A stretch of 64,000 nt of DNA from Paenibacillus sp. JNUCC32 (lineage in GTDB: Bacteria > Bacillota > Bacilli > Paenibacillales > Paenibacillaceae): assembly GCF_014863545.1 (NCBI RefSeq), contig NZ_CP062260.1, forward strand, positions 5,600,001 to 5,664,000, read 5' to 3'. A model generated the notes under the pieces. That model saw only the letters and a list, made by a program, of their open reading frames with translations, ran no database searches and was not told the origin of the DNA. A program made the position numbers and the translations under genes. Shown here one piece after another: positions 58,046 to 64,000 of the stretch. Numbering within the stretch: the stretch's first letter is position 1; each line of letters starts with the position of its first letter.

Positions 58046-58690
58046 TCAAAAATCCTTTAATATCGCGTCTTCCAAGTGACGATTCATTTCCCTTTCGACC
58101 TGCGCGGGCGTCTTGGAAGCATCCACGATGCGAATTCGATCCAGATTACGCTCTGCTACCAATAGATAGCCTTCCCTAACTTTCTCGTGAAATGTCAGGT
58201 TCTCCATATCCAGTCGATTCCATTCCCGTTCTGCATTCGCCGCGATCCTTGACAGGCCGATCCTCGGCTCGATATCGAATAACAGCGTCAGATCCGGCAT
58301 CCGGGTATCAATGGCGAACTGATTGATGCTCCATACCTCTTCCATGCCCAATCCTCGCGCATACCCCTGGTAAACCAGGCTGCTGTCCACGAATCGGTCG
58401 CATAGGACGGTCAATCCCTGCCTTAATGCCGGCTCCACCTTCTCCACAAGATGCTGGCGGCGGGCTGCCGCGTATAACAATGCTTCTGTGCGTGCATCCA
58501 TCGCGGTGTGCTCCGGATCCAGAATAATGGAGCGGATCTTCTCGGCGATGTCTATGCCTCCGGGCTCGCGGGTAATCAGATACGGGATCGAATGATTCTG
58601 CATAAAGGCAGCGAGTCTGCCCATCATGGTCGTCTTACCGGAACCTTCTCCTCCTTCTACGGTAATAAATAGTGGTCTGCGATTATTCAT
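58046..58690 (-). CDS. tmk: Thymidylate kinase
   Basis: Phosphorylates dTMP to dTDP. P-loop '[18 protein letters not shown]' near residue 9, the '[14 protein letters not shown]' motif near 40, '[17 protein letters not shown]' (DRF/Y) near 95, and a LID with '[10 protein letters not shown]'. The ATG at 58690 (214 residues, AGGA six bases upstream) agrees with the family length. An ATG at 58765, three bases after the decarboxylase stop, would add 25 residues not typical of the family. Confidence 0.95.
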   Translation of the reverse strand: MNNRRPLFITVEGGEGSGKTTMMGRLAAFMQNHSIPYLITREPGGIDIAEKIRSIILDPEHTAMDARTEALLYAAARRQHLVEKVEPALRQGLTVLCDRFVDSSLVYQGYARGLGMEEVWSINQFAIDTRMPDLTLLFDIEPRIGLSRIAANAEREWNRLDMENLTFHEKVREGYLLVAERNLDRIRIVDASKTPAQVEREMNRHLEDAILKDF

Positions 58691-58768
58691 AGCGTATCCT
58701 GCTTTCATCATTTGTTGATCATATGCCCCAAGTTTTACGTACCGGCGCATAACGGAGGTTTCCATCCT

Positions 58769-60436
58769 TTACGTTTCCTTGTAAACGACAATGGTTTGCA
58801 GCGTGGGATCGGTTATTCCTTGACACTTGGCCCCGGCCATCCTCAATGCCAGCATTCTCTGTTCCATTTCTGCTGTTATGTCTTCGCCGGGGTATAATAT
58901 CGGAATGCCTGGCGGATACGGAATAACCATCTCGGCCGCCTTTCGCCCGGCGCTCTTTGCTAGCGGCACCGATTCCAATCGCTCCTTGTCAATCGGCTTA
59001 AGCGAGAAAGGGACTGGAGCTGAATATGGAGCCTGTCGCAGCAAATTGTTCCACGTGGAAACATCGGAGACCGAATTTTCTTCAGTTAACAAGTTAGCAT
59101 CGACATTGAAGTGAGAAGAGCCCTCATTCAAGTGGATCCCCGGCCGCTCGTACCTCGCGAAATCCCCCTGTTCCCGCAATTTCCGGATCAGTAATTCCGT
59201 ATTTTCCGCAGCAGTGCCTGGTTCCATTCCGGTCTCATCTGTCTTCTCCCCCTGCTCTACAATATGCACAAGAGCCCATAAGACGTGATTCGCATCTTCG
59301 CGGGTCGATCCCAATGTAAACAATAAGACGACGCGCAGCTCGTCACTCATCTCCGGCACGCAGCCGTGCGCCTCCAGTGCGCGCTGTAGTGCATACCCGC
59401 TAAGGGCCCCGGTGCGGTCATAAATGACCGCCTTGAACGGGTCCTGGCGGGTGTACGCCGCGGCGGATGTGCCCGCGGCGCCTTCCATGGGCTGCGGCGG
59501 CTGCAGCAGCCCGAAGCGCGGCAGCTTCGCGAGGCCGCGCCGGAAGGCATCCACGGCGGCCAGGCCAGCCGTGAAGGCGCCTGCGCCCTGCGTGTGCAGC
59601 AGGCGCCGTGCCAGATCCAGCGAAGCCATGAGCGGGTACGAGGGGCTGGAGCTTTGCACCATCGCCAGCCGCTGGCGCAGCAGGCTCCGGTCGAGCAGCC
59701 CGCCCTGTACATGCAGCATGGCTCCCATCGTCATTGCGGCTAACATCTTGTGCGTGGATTGGACCACGCCGTCCGCGCCGCATGACAAAGCATTCATCGG
59801 CAGCTGTGGATGCTGCCCGTAATGCGCTCCGTGCGCTTCGTCCACCAGCAGCGGCACTCCGCGCTTATGGCAGGCCTCCGCCAGCGGCCTTATGTCGCTC
59901 CCCATCCCGTAATAGTTCGGCATCGTGATGATCGCTCCCTTGGCCTCAGGGAAGGCCTCAAGAGCCGCTGTCAGCGTAGCTTCTGATGGGGCAACGGCTA
60001 AACCGCTCTGCTTGTCCAGCTCCGGCTGAAGAAACACCGCCCTTGCACCGGCCAGCATCAATCCGTTCAACACGGACTTATGTACGTTCCGCTGCACCAG
60101 CACGAGATCGCCCGGCTCACGGCATACCGTCAGGATCAGCGCCAGATTGCCGGCCGTGCTTCCGCCCACCAGAAAAAAGCTTTCTTCGGCGCCAAAACAA
60201 TCGGCAGCCAGCTCCTGCGCTTCCTGAATCACGCCTTCCGGATGAAATAAATCATCGGTTCCGGTAATTTCCGTCACATCGATGCGCATCGCCTCTCGCA
60301 GCATCTCCGCTGCGTCACCTTCTGCCCCGTATGCCCTGCCGTTCTTATGGCCGGGTACATGAAAAGATGAAGCCCCGCGTTCCCGGTATAACCTTAAAGC
60401 TTCAGTAAGTGGGGCACGCTCTCTATGTGTAGTCAT
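58769..60436 (-). CDS. yaaO: Orn/Lys/Arg-type PLP decarboxylase, YaaO family
   Basis: Fold-type I PLP enzyme of the Orn/Lys/Arg decarboxylase family; substrate not determined. 'SSFHVPGHKNGRAYG' opens the protein, 'FFLVGGSTAGNLALIL' and 'LLVDEAHGAHYGQHPQLP' bind the cofactor, and the PLP lysine lies in 'VQSTHKMLAAMT' near residue 234. It has 555 residues from the ATG at 60436, which has better spacing from AAGGG than the ATG at 60442. The middle (about residues 240-365) is very Ala- and Arg-rich and GC-rich. Position beside tmk matches B. subtilis yaaO. Confidence 0.92.
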   Translation of the reverse strand: MTTHRERAPLTEALRLYRERGASSFHVPGHKNGRAYGAEGDAAEMLREAMRIDVTEITGTDDLFHPEGVIQEAQELAADCFGAEESFFLVGGSTAGNLALILTVCREPGDLVLVQRNVHKSVLNGLMLAGARAVFLQPELDKQSGLAVAPSEATLTAALEAFPEAKGAIITMPNYYGMGSDIRPLAEACHKRGVPLLVDEAHGAHYGQHPQLPMNALSCGADGVVQSTHKMLAAMTMGAMLHVQGGLLDRSLLRQRLAMVQSSSPSYPLMASLDLARRLLHTQGAGAFTAGLAAVDAFRRGLAKLPRFGLLQPPQPMEGAAGTSAAAYTRQDPFKAVIYDRTGALSGYALQRALEAHGCVPEMSDELRVVLLFTLGSTREDANHVLWALVHIVEQGEKTDETGMEPGTAAENTELLIRKLREQGDFARYERPGIHLNEGSSHFNVDANLLTEENSVSDVSTWNNLLRQAPYSAPVPFSLKPIDKERLESVPLAKSAGRKAAEMVIPYPPGIPILYPGEDITAEMEQRMLALRMAGAKCQGITDPTLQTIVVYKET

Positions 60437-60527
60437 CGACATATCCCTTCGGATTACATTCTCTAACCTATTTTAACGCAAATTGAAACCTACGCCTACG
60501 TTTCCATGCCCTGAAAATCCTCTCTAA

Positions 60528-60555
60528 ACAAAAAAAGGCCCTTACTTCAGGCCCA
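60528..60555 (-). terminator. Terminator after gin
   Basis: A short GGGCCT / AGGGCCT-type stem (60537-60554) is followed on the minus strand by seven T. It lies about 20 bases past the gin stop. Confidence 0.7.
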
Positions 60556-60575
60556 TTTAACACGCGTACCCGCGC

Positions 60576-60761
60576 CTATGCATTCTTCGGCATCGCAATC
60601 TGTTTTAATTGACGGATAAAAAAATGATATTTGGCATCTTCCGCACTGGTATGGACGATTTCCGATTCACATTCCTCGCATACGAATTGCGATACAATGG
60701 TGATTCCATCGGTCTTCGACTGATTGCATATGATACACACGTGTTCGGTCAATTCTTCCAT
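60576..60761 (-). CDS. csfB: Anti-sigma-G factor Gin (CsfB)
   Basis: Inhibitor that in B. subtilis keeps SigG (and mother-cell SigE) inactive at the wrong time. The 61 residues have two CxxC zinc motifs, 'CIIC' near residue 9 and 'CEEC' near 29. Of the ATGs at 60767 and 60761, the second stands seven bases after AAGGTGG and is preferred. It lies upstream of the yaaO-type gene, as in B. subtilis. With Fin at 37725, two sporulation sigma inhibitors are in this window. Confidence 0.92.
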   Translation of the reverse strand: MEELTEHVCIICNQSKTDGITIVSQFVCEECESEIVHTSAEDAKYHFFIRQLKQIAMPKNA

Positions 60762-60994
60762 AACCATCCCACCTTGATCCTTTTCCTATTAGTATGACAC
60801 AGTTTCTATTATTTTAAACCTTTTCATAGGATATCTTTCTACGCTTTATTTATATGTACCCCTTGATGGCCTTGTGTCTGTACCTTTTTTTTCAGCTTAA
60901 TAAAAATATGATTTTGTCCGATAAAAACATAAAAGACTAAAACTTCTCGTCTATCGAAATTTATCTTCTATTTAAAGGGGGACGGCATAGCCCA

Positions 60995-61516
60995 ATGGCA
61001 GATCCACACGGTCAAGCCACCTTTTATCACTACCGCTTAATCAAGAAAATCCAGTTTTCCAAAAGCTTGCTCATCCTCTACTTAAGTCTGCCTTGGCTTG
61101 CTGCAGCTGCAGGGACCCTATGGGTGTCTCCGTACATTCTGCTCTATATGCTCATCGCTTTTCCGCTTATGTTATGGATCCAGTACGTTATCGGTCATAC
61201 CGTGCTTGTCCTTCTGGGAACAGGCTATCGGAAGCGCTGGCGCTTCAGGCTGAGGCTGCCTTGGCTTGGTTATATCCCAGATCAACATGTCAGTCGTCGC
61301 GTATTCATGTTGGTGCAGTTCTATACCTGTTGGGTAGGGATAGTCTTAAGCGCTATCATGGCCTTCTGGTCATCGCTGCCGTTTGCCATTGCGATTGTGT
61401 TCTGGCATCTATGGCTGCTTCTTCCCCGAGCTTATACCATGCTGCGCCTGAGCGGTCAGCGCAAAGACGGGATGTTAAAAATGAATGAGCAGGATATCTC
61501 ATACTACCAGCAATAA
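60995..61516 (+). CDS. Unknown four-helix membrane protein
   Basis: A 173-residue plus-strand gene; I do not recognise the family. Four hydrophobic helices are visible at about residues 22-42, 48-70, 105-122 and 126-146 ('LLILYLSLPWLAAAAGTLWV', 'ILLYMLIAFPLMLWIQYVIG', 'FMLVQFYTCWVGIVLSAIMA', 'PFAIAIVFWHLWLLLP'), with a basic loop 'GYRKRWRFRLRLPW' between the second and third. The N-terminus is soluble with several His and Tyr. AAAGGGGG is 13 bases from the ATG, rather far. It converges with the lipoprotein gene on a shared terminator. Confidence 0.75.
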   Translation: MADPHGQATFYHYRLIKKIQFSKSLLILYLSLPWLAAAAGTLWVSPYILLYMLIAFPLMLWIQYVIGHTVLVLLGTGYRKRWRFRLRLPWLGYIPDQHVSRRVFMLVQFYTCWVGIVLSAIMAFWSSLPFAIAIVFWHLWLLLPRAYTMLRLSGQRKDGMLKMNEQDISYYQQ

Positions 61517-61580
61517 AGTAAAGGATTTTTCGTGTTTGAATTTATTACATAGCGTTGTAACCATATTCTCTGGTACATGA

Positions 61581-61619
61581 AATAAAGACCTCATTCCGAA
61601 GCCGGAAGAGGTCTTTATT
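61581..61619. terminator. Bidirectional terminator between two convergent genes
   Basis: Perfect 12-bp stem AATAAAGACCTC (61581-61592) with GAGGTCTTTATT (61608-61619), with an inner TTCCG/CGGAA. It overlaps the stop codon of the lipoprotein gene and serves both strands. Confidence 0.88.
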
Positions 61620-62052
61620 CATTCGCTTTATTGCTTTCCAATCCTTGTATGACTTGTTTCTTAAGCTGAGTAGGAACCGTGATTATGAGAAAATCGTCTT
61701 GCACCGACAGGTGGACGATACTTTTACCTTTTTCAAACACTAACGAAGACCCGTTGTCTTCAACTTCCTTCTGCTTCCATCCCCAGGACTCGATTTCATC
61801 CAAGTAAGGCTCAGGAATACTGTCGTCTTCCTTCAAGCCTGGAAGCGCATAGCGTACATAATCCAAGTCACTATTGCCTGTCGTCTGCTCCGTTTTATTC
61901 GCTTCCTTCGGAACCGGGAATGATTTCACATTCGCTGCCCCGTCAAAGGATTTCCAGCTTGGTTCCGTGGATGCCCCGCATCCGGATCCGATTAACAGTA
62001 TCGTACCCGCACAGATCATTCCTGCCACATGCAGACCACTTTTACGCAACAT
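61615..62052 (-). CDS. Putative lipoprotein of unknown function
   Basis: A 145-residue protein with a signal peptide ('MLRKSGLHVAGMICAGTILL') leading to a Cys at residue 25 in 'IGSGCGAS', a plausible though not ideal lipobox. The mature part is acidic with a beta-rich C-terminal half ('SSLVFEKGKSIVHLSVQDDF', 'IITVPTQ'). The ATG at 62052 follows AAGGAGG at eight bases. I do not recognise the family. The 340 bases between it and the 5S gene hold a TATAAT near 62205, no convincing -35, and the rRNA terminator. Confidence 0.78.
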   Translation of the reverse strand: MLRKSGLHVAGMICAGTILLIGSGCGASTEPSWKSFDGAANVKSFPVPKEANKTEQTTGNSDLDYVRYALPGLKEDDSIPEPYLDEIESWGWKQKEVEDNGSSLVFEKGKSIVHLSVQDDFLIITVPTQLKKQVIQGLESNKANE

Positions 62053-62357
62053 GTCATTGTCCTCCTTCCCCCACAATAACCGGTCTCCAGATGAGTATTC
62101 ATAGTTGGTTGGTTAATGGAGAACCTTCCAATCAGGCCTTCATTCCTATAGCCTGCGTAAATCGGTAAACACTTACCCGATTATGCCTAATTCTATTATA
62201 CTGATTTTCGGTGTGGTATCGGTAACAAAATCTTCATCTGTTTACGTCAATTTTATGATCATGTTATATAACAGAAAAGCCGCTGGCACTTACGTTTGGT
62301 GCTATTTTAAGCGTTGGACCTCTTAATACGGCAAAGCATCAAAAGTCCCATAAACAA

Positions 62358-62394
62358 ATAAAAACCACCATCGATTACATCGACAGTGGTTTTT
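62358..62394 (-). terminator. Terminator of the rRNA operon
   Basis: Long stem on the minus strand, AAAACCAC and TCGAT paired with ATCGA and GTGGTTTT, loop of about three bases, followed by T5. It begins two bases after the 5S 3' end. Confidence 0.92.
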
Positions 62395-62395
62395 C

Positions 62396-62512
62396 GCTTG
62401 GCGACGTCCTACTCTCCCGGGACCCTTCGGTCCAAGTACCATCGGCGCTGGAAGGCTTAACGGTCGTGTTCGGTATGGGAACGCGTGGAACCCTTCCGCC
62501 ATCGCCACCAAA
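62396..62512 (-). rRNA. rrf: 5S ribosomal RNA
   Basis: About 117 bases on the minus strand. It begins TTTGGTGGCGATGGCGGAAG, contains CCCATACCGAACACG and GCGCCGATGGTACTTGG, and ends GGACGTCGCCAAGC, the standard Firmicute 5S framework; the two ends pair. It is transcribed after 23S and is the substrate of the RNase M5 coded at 47076. No tRNA genes follow it. Confidence 0.96.
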
Positions 62513-62599
62513 CGGTTCAGATGCTTGATCACCTGAAAACTAGATACGAAACGAATTTGCAGCACATTAGAATCCGTAGCATTCACCCGATGTGGTATC

Positions 62600-62663
62600 G
62601 GGGTCCCCGAAAAGTAATCGGCATCCGCTTCAAAGCTTTGCTTCACTTTTTGGGGTGTTTTTT
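62600..62663 (+). repeat. 51-nt hairpin element, copy 2, in the 23S-5S spacer
   Basis: CCCCGAAAAGT (62605-62615) pairs along its whole length with ACTTTTTGGGG (62645-62655) around a 29-base loop; GTGTTTTTT follows on the plus strand. GGGGTCCCC begins it. It lies between 23S and 5S and on the rRNA transcript (minus strand) reads as a hairpin without a T tract. It matches copy 1 near abrB at 19 of 29 loop positions. Confidence 0.65.

Positions 62664-64000
<1,337 letters not shown>

Noticed and set aside
59347..59783. Two overlapping 121-codon frames inside yaaO
   Set aside because: They arise from the GC-rich, Ala-coding middle of the decarboxylase, whose own frame carries the conserved motifs.

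Overview
The window is a stretch of core chromosome from a low-to-mid GC, endospore-forming Firmicute, most likely a Paenibacillus. The evidence is the sporulation gene set (spoIIE, spoVT, spoVG, yabG, yabP, yabQ, fin, gin, sspF), a gene order that follows the origin-proximal rrn-to-lysS region of Bacillus subtilis almost gene for gene, and local differences that fit Paenibacillus (nadABC and coaX beside ftsH; an HU gene between mazG and rqcP; a ywfO-type HD gene next to abrB; no metS or ctc). Almost everything is on the minus strand, so transcription runs from the rRNA genes at the right edge towards lysS at the left edge. The genus is an inference from gene content, not a database match.

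Layout from left to right, which is the reverse of transcription: (1) 1-8573: lysS (cut by the window edge), greA, dusB, then the folate/p-aminobenzoate operon pabB-pabA-pabC-folP-folB-folK-yazB. (2) 8731-16453: cysK, a parvulin-type foldase, hslO, and a coaX-nadC-nadB-nadA cofactor cluster. (3) 16466-25597: ftsH, hpt, tilS, a structured repeat element with inverted ends, the kinase yabT, the vWA protein yabS and spoIIE with a Spo0A-type promoter. (4) 25782-32743: yabR, divIC, yabQ, yabP, rqcP, hup, mazG, a SpoVB/YabM-type flippase and spoVT. (5) 32813-44978: a PrsA-type lipoprotein, mfd, fin, pth, a small unknown plus-strand gene, prs, glmU, spoVG, purR, ispE, sspF and veg. (6) 45086-50449: yabG, rsmA, rnmV, yabE with a c-di-AMP (ydaO-type) riboswitch leader, and tatD. 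(7) 50546-60761: ywfO, abrB (plus strand), rsmI, yabB, yabA, ricT, holB, yaaR, darA, tmk, a YaaO-type decarboxylase and gin. (8) 60995-64000: a plus-strand membrane protein, a lipoprotein, 5S rRNA and the 3' part of 23S rRNA.

Functional themes: folate and NAD/CoA cofactor synthesis, tRNA and rRNA maturation (tilS, dusB, rsmA, rnmV, rsmI, pth, rqcP), replication and repair (holB, tmk, mfd, yabA), and control of early sporulation (Spo0A-type sites at spoIIE and abrB, a SigH-type promoter at spoVG, the sigma inhibitors Fin and Gin). Cyclic di-AMP appears twice: as the presumed ligand of the riboswitch before the cell-wall gene yabE, and as the ligand of the PII-like receptor DarA.

Most coding content is conventional. 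The less explained material is non-coding: an approximately 370-bp element with inverted ends between tilS and yabT; two diverged copies of a 51-nt hairpin, one after abrB and one inside the 23S-5S spacer; two interleaved inverted repeats in the yaaR leader that could form a pseudoknot or a switch; and a 13-codon ORF with a full Shine-Dalgarno in the yabE leader. No CRISPR array, prophage, intact insertion sequence or tRNA gene was seen.
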